Of a stretch of DNA of 64,000 nt, positions 9,121 through 19,064 are shown piece after piece (within the stretch, counting starts at the first letter, position 1; each line of letters starts with the position of its first letter). The notes under the pieces are model-generated. The model did no database searches. It was not told the origin of the DNA and was given only the letters and a program-made list of their open reading frames with translations. The stretch comes from Tautonia sp040717455 (lineage in GTDB: Bacteria > Planctomycetota > Planctomycetia > Isosphaerales > Isosphaeraceae). The position numbers were made by a program, and so were the translations under genes. Location: contig NZ_JBFEFH010000003.1 of assembly GCF_040717455.1 (NCBI RefSeq), positions 186,001 to 250,000 of the forward strand, read 5' to 3'.

Positions 9121-9993
9121 TCAGGCGGTTCCGGCAGGAGCAGACGAGGAGGATCCCGGGGCCGAGCCATTCGAGCGATCGGGCCGGACCGGGATCCGAG
9201 GCGTCGCGATGGCGACCGCGCCGATCAGGGCAATGAACAGCAGGAGGCCGATGACCTCGACCGCCAGCAGGTGATCGGTGAACAGCGTCCCGCCCAGCCC
9301 GGCGACGTGCGGGGGCCGCTGTCCGAACTCGTGCGGTTCCGGGAGCCGGGCCGTCTCGCGAACGGCCGTGGCCGCGACCAGGGCCACCGGTTCCGTGGCG
9401 GGATCACCTTTGACCAGGTCATTGACCGAGACGACGGGGGAGGGCGTCTCCTCCGTCACGCCGGAGCCGGTGGCGACGATTGAAGCGACCAATGCCCCCA
9501 GGAGCAAGAGGCTCGTGAAGGACGACGCCAGGGGTCGGCGGGCGCTGCGGTCGTAGATCGCCTGCCCGTGCGATTGCGCCAGCATCAGGACGAACAGGAA
9601 GGTGACGATGATCGCCCCCGCGTAGACGATGACCGTCCCCGCGGCCAGGAACTGCGCCCCGGCCAGCAAGAACAGGCCCGAGCTGGCGAGCACGACCGTC
9701 GCGAACCAAAGGGCCGAGTAGACCGGGTCTCGGGCGGTGATCATCAGGACCGCGCCGATCAGCGAGAGCAGGCTGAAGGCGTAGAAGAAGAGGGTCGGCA
9801 GCAGCGGACCCGGCGGCGTCAGGAGGGGCAGGAACAGCAGCAGCGCGATCCCTGCCAGCAAGGCCCCCACCGAGGTCACCCGGGTGGTCCGAGACCCGCC
9901 GTGGCGATGGGGCAAGAGGAGCCACATGCCCACCCAGCCGAGCGCGACGATCGCCAGGATCCAGCCAAAATCGCGAGTGTCGAGCAACGTCAC
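9121..9993 (-). CDS. nuoJ: NADH-quinone oxidoreductase subunit J
   Basis: A 290-residue membrane subunit. The family core begins at FYAFSLLSLIGAVLMITARDPVYSALW and continues through GAQFLAAGTVIVYAGAIIVTFLFVLML, with the conserved helix 3 that contains the pi-bulge in NuoJ. Two additional TM segments precede this core (residues 8-60), so it is longer at the N-terminus than E. coli NuoJ. The frame is open further upstream, but a GTG at 9993 is chosen because AGGAG stands 8 nt before it and it begins 4 nt after the nuoI stop. The C-terminal 80 residues include a fifth TM helix and a polar tail. Family call is secure; the start is well supported. Confidence 0.94.
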   Translation of the reverse strand: MTLLDTRDFGWILAIVALGWVGMWLLLPHRHGGSRTTRVTSVGALLAGIALLLFLPLLTPPGPLLPTLFFYAFSLLSLIGAVLMITARDPVYSALWFATVVLASSGLFLLAGAQFLAAGTVIVYAGAIIVTFLFVLMLAQSHGQAIYDRSARRPLASSFTSLLLLGALVASIVATGSGVTEETPSPVVSVNDLVKGDPATEPVALVAATAVRETARLPEPHEFGQRPPHVAGLGGTLFTDHLLAVEVIGLLLFIALIGAVAIATPRIPVRPDRSNGSAPGSSSSAPAGTA

Positions 9994-9997
9994 GGGG

Positions 9998-10624
9998 TCA
10001 GCTCCTGGAGGGCATGTCTGCGGAGGATTGGGATCGAGGGCCAGGCCCCCCGGGTTCAAGCGGAGAGGTCGGCAGGGCGAGCGTCGCCGGGGGGTTGCCC
10101 GACTGCATCGGCTCGGCATCCTTGGTCATGTCGAAGACCGACAGGAGCTTGGTCTTGTCGTAGATCATCTCTTCCCGGCTCAGGCCGGTCAGGTCGTAGA
10201 GGCCGGTCAGCTCGATGGCGTCGACGGGGCAGGCTTCCTCGCACATCCCGCAGTAGATGCAGCGAAGCTCGTCGATCACGAAGCTCTCGGGATACTTCTC
10301 GCGGTCGTCCCACTCGGCCGGGGCCGTGGCGCCGACAATGTCGATGCAGTGGGCCGGGCAGGCGGTGGCGCAGAGCATGCAGGCGACGCACTTGACGCGG
10401 CCCTGCTCGTCCTTGTTCAGGCGATGCACGCCGCGATAGTTGGCCGAGGGGACGTGCTGCTCCTCAGGATACTGGACCGTGATGGCCTTGCCGCCCAGGG
10501 ACGCGCCGAGGATGTGACGCCCGGTCACGACCAGCCCGCCCAGGATCTGCGGCAGGTAGGTCTTCTCCAGCAGGGTGAGCTTGGGCGGCTCGAGACGCTT
10601 CAGGTTGGGGTCGTCCAGTTTCAT
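9998..10624 (-). CDS. nuoI: NADH-quinone oxidoreductase subunit I (ferredoxin-like, two 4Fe-4S)
   Basis: A 208-residue peripheral-arm subunit that carries two 4Fe-4S clusters (N6a and N6b), passing electrons toward NuoB. Both cluster motifs are intact: CVACMLCATACP and CIYCGMCEEACP, separated by about 40 residues. The ATG has GGAGG close upstream. The frame continues far upstream inside nuoH, but that is an antisense-free shadow extension without family similarity, so it was not used. The C-terminal 40 residues are a Pro/Ser-rich tail beyond the usual end of the family. Lies between nuoH (44-nt gap) and nuoJ (4-nt gap). Confidence 0.96.
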   Translation of the reverse strand: MKLDDPNLKRLEPPKLTLLEKTYLPQILGGLVVTGRHILGASLGGKAITVQYPEEQHVPSANYRGVHRLNKDEQGRVKCVACMLCATACPAHCIDIVGATAPAEWDDREKYPESFVIDELRCIYCGMCEEACPVDAIELTGLYDLTGLSREEMIYDKTKLLSVFDMTKDAEPMQSGNPPATLALPTSPLEPGGPGPRSQSSADMPSRS

Positions 10625-10668
10625 GAGAGTCCTCCGGGAGTGAAAGGGGTCGGGAGTGTCCGCTGCGG

Positions 10669-11733
10669 TTAGCCGATACCCCGGAAGAGTTGCAGCAAGA
10701 TCATGGTGACAATGAGGTTGAGCAGGGCCAGGGGGATCATCCCCTTCCACGCCAAATTCATCAGTTGGTCGTAGCGGAAGCGCGGCAAGGTCCAGCGAAT
10801 CCACATGATGAAGACGACCATGAGGAAGACCTTGAAGAACAGGACCCCCACCTTGATGACCGCGGGGATCCAGCCATTCGAGCTGAGGTCGAAGAAGAGC
10901 GGGTCCCATCCCCCGAGGAAGAGGATGGACATGAGGAAGCTGACCGTGATGACGTGCAGATACTCGCCGAGGAAGAACATGCCGAACTTCATGGCCGAGT
11001 ATTCGGTGTGGAATCCACCGACGAGTTCCTGCTCGGCCTCGGCAAGGTCGAACGGGAGGCGATTCGTCTCGGCGAAGGCGCTGATGAGGAAGATCAGGCA
11101 GCCGAGCGGCTGGACGAGGATCCCCCAGGCGGGGATGAATCCCCAACCGTTCTCGACCTGCCACGACATGATCTCGCCCAAGTCGAGCGACCGGGCCATC
11201 ATCACCATCCCGATGACGGAGAGCCCGAGCGGGATCTCGTAGCTGATAATCTGGGCGCTGTTCCGCAAGCCACCGAGGAACGAGTATTTATTGTTCGAGG
11301 CCCAGCCGCCGAGGATGACCGCGTAGACCGCCAGGCTGCCGATGGCGAAGACGTAGAGGATCCCGATGTCGACGTTCGGGGCGATCTGGAATTCGATCGC
11401 GTGCCCGTTGACCGTGGGGGCATCGGCCCCGACCGGGCCGAACGGCACGACGGCGAAGCCGATCGTCGCGGCGACGATCGCGATGGCCGGGGCGAGAATG
11501 TAGATCGGGCGGTTCACATACCCGGGGATCACGTCCTCCTTCAGCAACATCTTCGCGCCATCGGCGAGGGGTTGCAGGAGGCCGAACGGCCCGGCCCGGT
11601 TGGGGCCGACGCGGTCCTGGGCCCAGGCCGCGATCTTCCGCTCGAGCATGATCATGTAGGCGACGGCACCCTGGAACAGGCCGACGATCACTACGATCTT
11701 CACCAGGATAACGATGATCTGCCAGGTCGCCAT
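10669..11733 (-). CDS. nuoH: NADH-quinone oxidoreductase subunit H
   Basis: A 354-residue membrane subunit at the junction of the two arms, forming most of the quinone entry chamber. Conserved blocks: ERKIAAWAQDRVGPNRAGPFGLLQPLADGAKML near residue 30, SYEIPLGLSVIG near 160, and AFAETNRLPFDLAEAEQELVGGFHTEYS near 215, the last being the quinone-site loop with its run of acidic residues. RFRYDQLMNLAWK lies near the C-terminus. Length and motifs are typical. The ATG has AAGGAAG 9 nt upstream. It follows nuoG by 69 nt. Confidence 0.97.
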   Translation of the reverse strand: MATWQIIVILVKIVVIVGLFQGAVAYMIMLERKIAAWAQDRVGPNRAGPFGLLQPLADGAKMLLKEDVIPGYVNRPIYILAPAIAIVAATIGFAVVPFGPVGADAPTVNGHAIEFQIAPNVDIGILYVFAIGSLAVYAVILGGWASNNKYSFLGGLRNSAQIISYEIPLGLSVIGMVMMARSLDLGEIMSWQVENGWGFIPAWGILVQPLGCLIFLISAFAETNRLPFDLAEAEQELVGGFHTEYSAMKFGMFFLGEYLHVITVSFLMSILFLGGWDPLFFDLSSNGWIPAVIKVGVLFFKVFLMVVFIMWIRWTLPRFRYDQLMNLAWKGMIPLALLNLIVTMILLQLFRGIG

Positions 11734-11802
11734 TGCCCGATTCTTCCTTCGATTGGCTTCAGGGATTGAAAGTCAATGCACCCCGTCACTACTGACGGGC
11801 CA

Positions 11803-13554
11803 TCATCGAGCCAATGTGACCTTACCCCGGGGGGCGTGCCAGGGGTCGACATACACGGCCATGCCCCCGGTCGGAGTCTCTGCGTCATCGAGCGGGAGCC
11901 CGAAGGCAGGGAATTCTCCCTCAAGGCGACTCACCGCCTCGAACCCGGGGACCTGCTGGGCCAGCTCCGCCAGGACATCCCCCGAGGAGACCGGGCCGCC
12001 GCCCGGGCGTTCCATGAGGATCGCCAGGATGTCGAGATCGGGCAGGCTCCCGTCCCTCGGCGGCAGGGCGGCGCTTGCATATTGCAGCCGACCGCCGGCG
12101 TTGACGTAGCAGCCGGCCTTCTCGGCGAAGGTCGCGGAGGAGAGGATCACATCCGCCAGGCCCGCCAGGTCCGTCGGCCAGACGTCCTGGACGACCAGAA
12201 ACTTCGCGGCGTCACGCAGCGAGGTCATCTCCGGGCCTTCGTAGACGGGGTCGTGGCCCCCTCCGGTGATCACCAGGGCGTCGAAGGGTTGCGAGGCCGC
12301 ATCGGTGCGGAACCGGTCGAACGGGATCACCGAACCCTGGAAGTGCTTGAGGATGCGCTCGACCCCGTTCCGGTTCGGGCACTTCTCGGCATGGATGGTG
12401 AAGGGACGCGAGACGACGAAGGAGGTGTCTCCGGTCCGGCCCGCCCGCTGATCCGGCGAGAAAGTGACATCGTCTCCCTCGACCGGGTACGGCCCGAGCA
12501 CCAGTTGTGCCGATTCACTGAGCCCCTTCACATAGGAGCAAAGGAGGTAGGCTTCCTCCACCGTCAGGAAGGGAGAGACGACGGCGGCAATCCGACCACC
12601 CTCGGTGGCGATCCCTTTCAAACGCGTCCGGGCCACGTCGAGGGCCCGGTCAACAGGTGCTTCCTGAAGCGAGCCGCCCTCTCGCACATACATCGCCGGC
12701 AGCAGGTTCGCGTCGTTGGCCGACTTGTAGCTGTAACGGCCCTCGTCGCAGATCCAGTAGTCGTTGACCTTCGGATTGTAGCGGGCCCTGAGCCGCCAGA
12801 TCTGCCCGCGGTTCTCCTCGGCCGTGACGTTGCAGCCGGTCGAGCAGCGGGTGCAGATCGACTTGTGCTGGTCGTTGAACCAGAAACGCTGCTTGTGGAG
12901 GAAATCCTTGTCGAGGAGGGCGCCGACCGGGCAGAGGTCGACCACGTTGCCGGCCAGCGGGTTGTCGAGCGGATGGTCGGGGAAGGTCGTGATCTCGGCG
13001 TGGTTGCCGCGCCGCTCGACCTGCAGCTCGTTGGTCCCGGTGATCTCCCGGGTGAACCGGACGCAGCGGGTGCACATGATGCACCGGTCCATGTTCAATT
13101 GAATCTGATCCGAGACGTCCTTGCGGGGGTTGACGGTCCGCTCCTCGACGAACCGGTGGACCGACTGGCCGTGCTTGAAGCTGTAATCCTGCAGCCCGCA
13201 CTGGCCCGCCTGGTCGCAGACGGGGCAGTCGAGCGGGTGGTTGATCAGGAGGTACTCCATGATCATCGACTGGTGCGCCTGGACCTCCGGGCTGTCGGTG
13301 ACGATCACCGTCCCGTCCTTGGCCGGCGTCTGGCACCCGGGGACCATCTTGGGGATCATCTTGATCTCCCCGGTCTTCGGGTCCTTGGCGCCGACCTGGA
13401 TCTCGCACATCCGGCAGTTGGCCACGACGGAGAGGGCGGGGTGCCAACAGTAGTACGGGATCTCGATCCCGAACCGCTGCGCCGCCTGGATGGCGTTCAG
13501 CCGCTCGCCCTCGGGCAGCGTGTACTCCGTACCGTTGATGATGATCGTGGCCAT
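11803..13554 (-). CDS. nuoG: NADH-quinone oxidoreductase subunit G
   Basis: A 583-residue peripheral-arm subunit. The N-terminal 2Fe-2S ferredoxin domain shows YYCWHPALSVVANCRMC and a later GCQTP cysteine. A His/Cys cluster follows near residues 95-110 (HPLDCPVCDQAGQC), then the MDRCIMCTRCVRFTR segment and a downstream cysteine for the next 4Fe-4S. SICTRCSTGC with a further Cys in ICDEGR matches the spacing that ligates the extra N7 cluster in some bacteria. The C-terminal molybdopterin-oxidoreductase-like part is short, so the protein is much smaller than the 900-residue E. coli form. Electrons pass from NuoF/E through it. The ATG has AGGA 6 nt upstream. Confidence 0.95.
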   Translation of the reverse strand: MATIIINGTEYTLPEGERLNAIQAAQRFGIEIPYYCWHPALSVVANCRMCEIQVGAKDPKTGEIKMIPKMVPGCQTPAKDGTVIVTDSPEVQAHQSMIMEYLLINHPLDCPVCDQAGQCGLQDYSFKHGQSVHRFVEERTVNPRKDVSDQIQLNMDRCIMCTRCVRFTREITGTNELQVERRGNHAEITTFPDHPLDNPLAGNVVDLCPVGALLDKDFLHKQRFWFNDQHKSICTRCSTGCNVTAEENRGQIWRLRARYNPKVNDYWICDEGRYSYKSANDANLLPAMYVREGGSLQEAPVDRALDVARTRLKGIATEGGRIAAVVSPFLTVEEAYLLCSYVKGLSESAQLVLGPYPVEGDDVTFSPDQRAGRTGDTSFVVSRPFTIHAEKCPNRNGVERILKHFQGSVIPFDRFRTDAASQPFDALVITGGGHDPVYEGPEMTSLRDAAKFLVVQDVWPTDLAGLADVILSSATFAEKAGCYVNAGGRLQYASAALPPRDGSLPDLDILAILMERPGGGPVSSGDVLAELAQQVPGFEAVSRLEGEFPAFGLPLDDAETPTGGMAVYVDPWHAPRGKVTLAR

Positions 13555-13636
13555 CGAAGGTCCTGGGCGTCTGGGAACCGTTCAGTGCGTGAGCGGGAAC
13601 GATCGAACCGGTGTGTGGTCAAGCGGGGCGGGCCGA

Positions 13637-15052
<1,416 letters not shown>

Positions 15053-15125
15053 GGTCGTCACGCTCCCAGATCGATCGTTTATATTGGGCGGCCGGATGAA
15101 TGTTGAGACGTCAGGACCTGGCGGG

Positions 15126-15659
15126 TCATTCCTCGGCGGCGGGGGCCCGCGACGGGTCCCGCACATCCCGGATCATCTCGGCAACCTTCGTCTCGTCGAG
15201 CGGCCCGTAGATTCGCCCGTCGTCGCAGAGGGCGGCCGGGGCGTGGTCGCAGATGCCGAGGCATTCCGCGAACTCGACCGTCAAGGCCCCGTCCTGGGTC
15301 GTCTGCCCGGAGCCTCCCACCCCCGCGGCCTTGCAGGCGACGTCGAGCAACTCGTCGCCGCCGCGGAGCATGCACGAGATGGATCGGCAAATCCAGAGGC
15401 GCTTCTCGCCGATCGGCGCCTGCGGGAAGAAGCCGTAGAAGCTCATCGTGTCGTGCACGTCGGCCGGCTTGAGGTCGAGGATCTCGGCGATCTCCTCCAT
15501 CGCCCGGTACGGGACGCATCGCAGGTGCTCGTGGACGATGTGCAGCGCGGGGAGCGTGACCGCCCGCTTGTCGGGGTACCGAGGGATGTACGCGCGGATC
15601 TTTTCCCGGATCGACTCGTTGAGCAACGGGGCGGTGCTGGGACTCTCGGCAGCGGGCAT
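15126..15659 (-). CDS. nuoE: NADH-quinone oxidoreductase subunit E (2Fe-2S thioredoxin-like)
   Basis: A 177-residue peripheral subunit with a helical N-terminus and thioredoxin-like 2Fe-2S domain. The four ligands are present as CRSISC in the first half of the domain and CLGIC about 40 residues later (AECLGICDHAPA). Cluster N1a in this subunit is off the main electron path and may act as a temporary electron store next to FMN. A possible AAGGA is 11 nt before the ATG. It is separated from nuoD by 70 nt and from the chosen nuoF start by 73 nt. Confidence 0.95.
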   Translation of the reverse strand: MPAAESPSTAPLLNESIREKIRAYIPRYPDKRAVTLPALHIVHEHLRCVPYRAMEEIAEILDLKPADVHDTMSFYGFFPQAPIGEKRLWICRSISCMLRGGDELLDVACKAAGVGGSGQTTQDGALTVEFAECLGICDHAPAALCDDGRIYGPLDETKVAEMIRDVRDPSRAPAAEE

Positions 15660-15729
15660 CGGCGTCTTGGTCCTTCTTCGACAAGAGGCGAAGGGCGAGG
15701 GCGTTCGGTACGGAACCCCCGGGAAATCC

Positions 15730-16959
15730 TCAGCGATCCAGTTCCGCGGCGATGATGCTCAGGCTCCCCAGGATCGCCACCACGTCGGCGATCAGGTGAT
15801 CCTTGATCAGGTGCGGGAAGACGGCAAAGTGGATGAACGAGGGCGGGCGGGTCCGGGTCCGCCAGGCGACCTGCGACCCGTCGGCCACGAGGTAATACCC
15901 GAGTTCGCCGTTCGGGCTCTCGACCGCGGCGTAGACCTCGTCGCGAGGGGTGTCGGGCCCACGGTTGGGCATGATCAGCTCGAAGTGCTGGATCAGGCCT
16001 TCCATGCTGTTGTACGCGGTCCCCTTGTCGGGCAGGGGGAACTTCTCGGAGATCGGCACGTTGGCCGGCCCGCCCGGCAGGTTCTTCATCGCCTGGCGGA
16101 TGATCTCCAGGCTCTGGACCATCTCTTCCATGCGGACCTGGAAGCGGGCGTAGCAGTCCCCTTCCGTGGCGTAAGGGACCTGGAATTTGAAGTCCGGGTA
16201 GGCGAGATACGGCTCATCCTTGCGCAGGTCGTACGTCACGCCGCTCGCCCGGGCGATCGGCCCGCTGCAGGAGAGGTCGACGGCCATCTCCTTGGTCAAG
16301 ACGCCGACGCCGCGCATCCGGTCGAGGAAGATCCGGTTGCGGAAGAGGAGCTTCTCCATGTCCTTGAGCACCTTGGGAGTCTGCTGCATGACTCGCTCGA
16401 TGCGCTGAAGGACCTTGTCGTCGAAGTCGTAGAGCACCCCGCCGACCCGGGTGTAGCCCGGATGGAACCGATAGCCCGACATCTGTTCGTAGACGTCGTA
16501 GATCAGCTCGCGCAGGTTGAAGGCGAAGAGGAAGGCCGTGAACGCCCCCAGGTCGAGCGCCGCCGCCCCGGTGCAGAGCAGGTGGTCGCTGATCCGGGAC
16601 AGCTCGCCGATGATCACGCGGATGTACTTGCACCGCGGCGTCAGCTCGATGTCCAGCAGCTTCTCGACCGCGTGATGCCAGGCCACCTCGTTCATCGGCG
16701 GGCTGATGTAATTCTTGCGGTCGGCGACCGTCACGTACTGGTTGAACGTCAGGTGCTCGCCCAGCTTCTCGAAGCCGGAGTGCAGGTAACCGATGTGGGG
16801 CGTCGCCTTGACGATCCGCTCGCCATCGAGCTCCAGGACCAGGCGCAGGGTCGTGTGGGTGGCCGGGTGTTGCGGGCCGAAGTTGAGCGTCCAGTGATAT
16901 TCGTGCTCGCCCGTCCCGAAGGTGGCGTCGAGGTCGTCTTCGAGCAGATTGACCGGCAT
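15730..16959 (-). CDS. nuoD: NADH-quinone oxidoreductase subunit D (49-kDa, quinone site)
   Basis: A 409-residue subunit related to the large subunit of NiFe hydrogenases, forming the quinone pocket with NuoB. The signature FGPQHPATHTTLRL starts near residue 28; HIGYLHSGFEKL follows and the C-terminal end keeps the ...AELDR family ending with the conserved acidic residue. The cysteines that bind nickel in hydrogenases are absent, as expected. Standard length, and not fused to NuoC. The ATG has GAGG 7 nt upstream. A 138-nt gap separates it from nuoC; nothing is recognised there. Confidence 0.97.
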   Translation of the reverse strand: MPVNLLEDDLDATFGTGEHEYHWTLNFGPQHPATHTTLRLVLELDGERIVKATPHIGYLHSGFEKLGEHLTFNQYVTVADRKNYISPPMNEVAWHHAVEKLLDIELTPRCKYIRVIIGELSRISDHLLCTGAAALDLGAFTAFLFAFNLRELIYDVYEQMSGYRFHPGYTRVGGVLYDFDDKVLQRIERVMQQTPKVLKDMEKLLFRNRIFLDRMRGVGVLTKEMAVDLSCSGPIARASGVTYDLRKDEPYLAYPDFKFQVPYATEGDCYARFQVRMEEMVQSLEIIRQAMKNLPGGPANVPISEKFPLPDKGTAYNSMEGLIQHFELIMPNRGPDTPRDEVYAAVESPNGELGYYLVADGSQVAWRTRTRPPSFIHFAVFPHLIKDHLIADVVAILGSLSIIAAELDR

Positions 16960-17097
16960 TGCTGGACCTCGCGGGTAAGAAAAGGGTGCTGGACGGTGCC
17001 GGGATCGAAGTCAGATCACCCGGTTCTGGAATCATTTGCAGGGCAGGAGCAGCGGCGGGGCCAACCCGCGCCGAACATTCGCGGTGCCGGACCAGGG

Positions 17098-17625
17098 TCA
17101 GGACTGCTCTCGGGTAATTTTCGGGAAGTTGTGGCGCTCGCCCCGCCCCCGGAGCGGGTAGTCCTTCCGCAACGGGTACGAGGTGAACTCATCGGGCATC
17201 AGGATGCGTCGCAGGTCGGGGTGCCCCTCGAACCGGATCCCGTACATGTCGAACACCTCTCGCTCCATCCAGTCGGCCCCCCCCCACAGGGGCATGGCCG
17301 AGGGGAGCGACGGGTCCGGGTCGTCCACGCCCACCTTGATGATGATCCGCTCGGAGGTCTCCTGCTTGAGCAGGACGTAATGCACCTCGAACCGGGCCCC
17401 CTCCGACCGCTCCGGGTAGCCGAGGTAATCGACCCCGCCCAGCTCCGAGAGGAACGCGTAGCCGGCCTCTTGCTTCAGGAACGTGAGCACCTCGATCAGG
17501 CCCGACCGCTCGACGAGCACCCGGAGATTCCCCCGAAACGTCGACGACCGGATCACGGACGCGACGAATCGTTCGGTCAACTGCTCGACAATCGGATGCG
17601 AGGTCATCGAGGTCTCCGCGCTCAT
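17098..17625 (-). CDS. nuoC: NADH-quinone oxidoreductase subunit C
   Basis: A 175-residue peripheral-arm subunit (30-kDa family). The diagnostic C-terminal motif is WMEREVFDMYGIRFEGHPDLRRIL with the RKDYPLRGRGE ending. A GTG at 17649 would add eight residues, but the ATG at 17625 has GGAG 6 nt upstream and is preferred. It helps hold the NuoB/NuoD core and has no cofactor of its own. Lies 58 nt after the nuoB stop. Confidence 0.95.
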   Translation of the reverse strand: MSAETSMTSHPIVEQLTERFVASVIRSSTFRGNLRVLVERSGLIEVLTFLKQEAGYAFLSELGGVDYLGYPERSEGARFEVHYVLLKQETSERIIIKVGVDDPDPSLPSAMPLWGGADWMEREVFDMYGIRFEGHPDLRRILMPDEFTSYPLRKDYPLRGRGERHNFPKITREQS

Positions 17626-17683
17626 CAACGGCTCCGGACGTTCGGGCACTCGTGCTCAGGGGGTCGATCGGCCAGGGGAACGG

Positions 17684-18403
17684 TCAGCGAGTCTCATCGA
17701 TGCCGAGCGACGCGTCGCCGCCGGGAGACTTGTAGCCGAACCGCCCCTCGTCGCCGCGTTCGGGGGCGAGGGCCAGGCCCGCGGGCAAGTTCCGCTTCTC
17801 GGCGAGCATCTTCTCGCGTTCGGCCAGCTCGGGCAGGCCGGTGCCGAAGACGGTGCCGCCGGCCTGGATCTTCGCCTGCATGTCCATCAAGGCCCGCAGG
17901 ATCTGCTCGGGACGCGGGGGGCAGCCGGGGATGTACACGTCGATCGGGATGAACCGGTCGACCCCCTGCACGACGGCGTAGGTGTCGAAGATCCCCCCGG
18001 TGCTGGCGCAGGCCCCCATGCTGATCGACCACTTCGGCTCGGGCATCTGGAGCCAGATCCGCTGCAGGACCGGCAGCATCTTCATGGCCACGCGGCCGGC
18101 GACGATCAGGAGGTCGCACTGCCGGGGGCTGAAGCGCATCACCTCGGCGCCGAACCGCGAGATGTCGAAGCGGCTGGCCCCCACGGCCATCAGCTCGATC
18201 CCGCAGCAGGCGGTGGCGAACGGCATCGGCCAGAGGCTGTACTTCCGGGCCGCGCTGACGACGGAGTCGACCGTCGTCATGATGACGTTCTCGGGAACCT
18301 CGATTCCGCCCTTCGTTGCGGGCATGGCCGCGGCAGGACGATTGGTCAGAACCGGGCGGGACGAGGCCGGGACGGAGCCGCCGGTGTTCTGGTTCATCGC
18401 CAT
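17684..18403 (-). CDS. nuoB: NADH-quinone oxidoreductase subunit B (cluster N2)
   Basis: A 239-residue subunit that holds cluster N2, the last iron-sulfur centre before quinone. Tandem cysteines in ATACCGIELMA, then GACASTGG and VYIPGCPPRPEQ give all four ligands. The frame continues upstream inside nuoA. The ATG at 18403 is chosen because AGGGGG stands 7 nt before it; a second ATG two codons later overlaps the nuoA stop (ATGA). The C-terminal 55 residues after the family core are charged and variable. Start is probable to within two codons. Confidence 0.95.
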   Translation of the reverse strand: MAMNQNTGGSVPASSRPVLTNRPAAAMPATKGGIEVPENVIMTTVDSVVSAARKYSLWPMPFATACCGIELMAVGASRFDISRFGAEVMRFSPRQCDLLIVAGRVAMKMLPVLQRIWLQMPEPKWSISMGACASTGGIFDTYAVVQGVDRFIPIDVYIPGCPPRPEQILRALMDMQAKIQAGGTVFGTGLPELAEREKMLAEKRNLPAGLALAPERGDEGRFGYKSPGGDASLGIDETR

Positions 18404-18813
18404 TCGTAGACCCCCTTCTTCCAGGTGTAGGCGAATCCGGCGACCAGGATTCCGAGGAACGCCAGGACGCCGAAGAAGGCCATCGTCCTCAACTCCAGCG
18501 GCACGCCGAACGACGCCCCGAGGGCGGTCGAGGTCTCGTCGCGGTGCCACTGGCCGACGGCCCAGGGGTAGAGTAGCAGCAGTTCCACGTCGAAGATGAG
18601 GAACTCGATCGCCACAAGGTAGTACCGGATGTCGAACCGCTGCCGGGCATCGCCGATCGGGTCCATCCCCGACTCATACGGCATCTGCTTGACCCGGTTC
18701 GACTGCGTCTTGCGGCGACCGGGGCTCAGCAGGAAGCTCATGGTGAGCATGCCCACGGCCACGGAAATCCCCACGAGGATCAACAAAAAGATCGGCGTGA
18801 ATTCCAGGCCCAC
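18394..18813 (-). CDS. nuoA: NADH-quinone oxidoreductase subunit A
   Basis: A 139-residue small membrane subunit with three TM helices. The loop between helices 1 and 2 has the conserved YESGMDPIGDARQRFDIRYYLVAIEFLIFDVE pattern that contacts NuoB, NuoD and NuoH. The start is a GTG with GGGAG about 7 nt upstream; an ATG slightly upstream is in another frame. It is the first gene of the 14-gene operon and overlaps nuoB. The short region upstream holds the TGTGA-N6-TCACA palindrome. Confidence 0.95.
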   Translation of the reverse strand: MGLEFTPIFLLILVGISVAVGMLTMSFLLSPGRRKTQSNRVKQMPYESGMDPIGDARQRFDIRYYLVAIEFLIFDVELLLLYPWAVGQWHRDETSTALGASFGVPLELRTMAFFGVLAFLGILVAGFAYTWKKGVYEWR

Positions 18814-18869
18814 ACGTCCGCTCCCATTGCACCGGGCCGATCGCCCAGTCGAGGTGACTGGCGCCCGAT

Positions 18870-18885
18870 TGTGAACAGTTTCACA
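18870..18885. promoter_or_regulatory. CRP/FNR-type palindrome upstream of nuoA
   Basis: TGTGAACAGTTTCACA is a perfect inverted repeat. Its half sites TGTGA and TCACA with a 6-bp spacer equal the E. coli CRP consensus. It is centred about 65 bases upstream of the nuoA GTG, the only long leader in the nuo operon, so it is a likely site for a Crp/Fnr-family regulator acting on complex I expression. No such regulator is encoded in the window, and no good -10/-35 pair was identified beside it. Confidence 0.6.
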
Positions 18886-18894
18886 AGAGGGTCG

Positions 18895-18972
18895 AAAAAA
18901 ATAGCTCGGTCACGCCGTTGCCCGGGCGACAGCCCAGGCAATCGGGACCGAACCAAAAGGCCGAACCGAGCT
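18895..18972 (-). terminator. Possible intrinsic terminator of the secreted-protein gene
   Basis: Read on the minus strand, AGCTCGGT (18972-18965) pairs with ACCGAGCT (18910-18903) around a long loop that holds further GC-rich self-complementary sequence, and is followed by A and seven T. This would end the transcript of the gene at 19065-19835 just before the nuo leader. The long loop makes it less certain than a compact hairpin. Confidence 0.45.
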
Positions 18973-19064
18973 TCGGGAAACGATCGGGCGGGGCCCGCGA
19001 CGCTTCACGACGCTCGGCATGATTGTAAGGTTCGAGGACGGCCCGTCAAGACGCCAGCGGCCGC

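Noticed and set aside
10625..11164. Upstream extension of the nuoI frame inside nuoH
   Set aside because: The extension translates to low-complexity Arg/Pro sequence and lies in the coding strand of nuoH in another frame. NuoI family similarity begins at the ATG with GGAGG at 10624.
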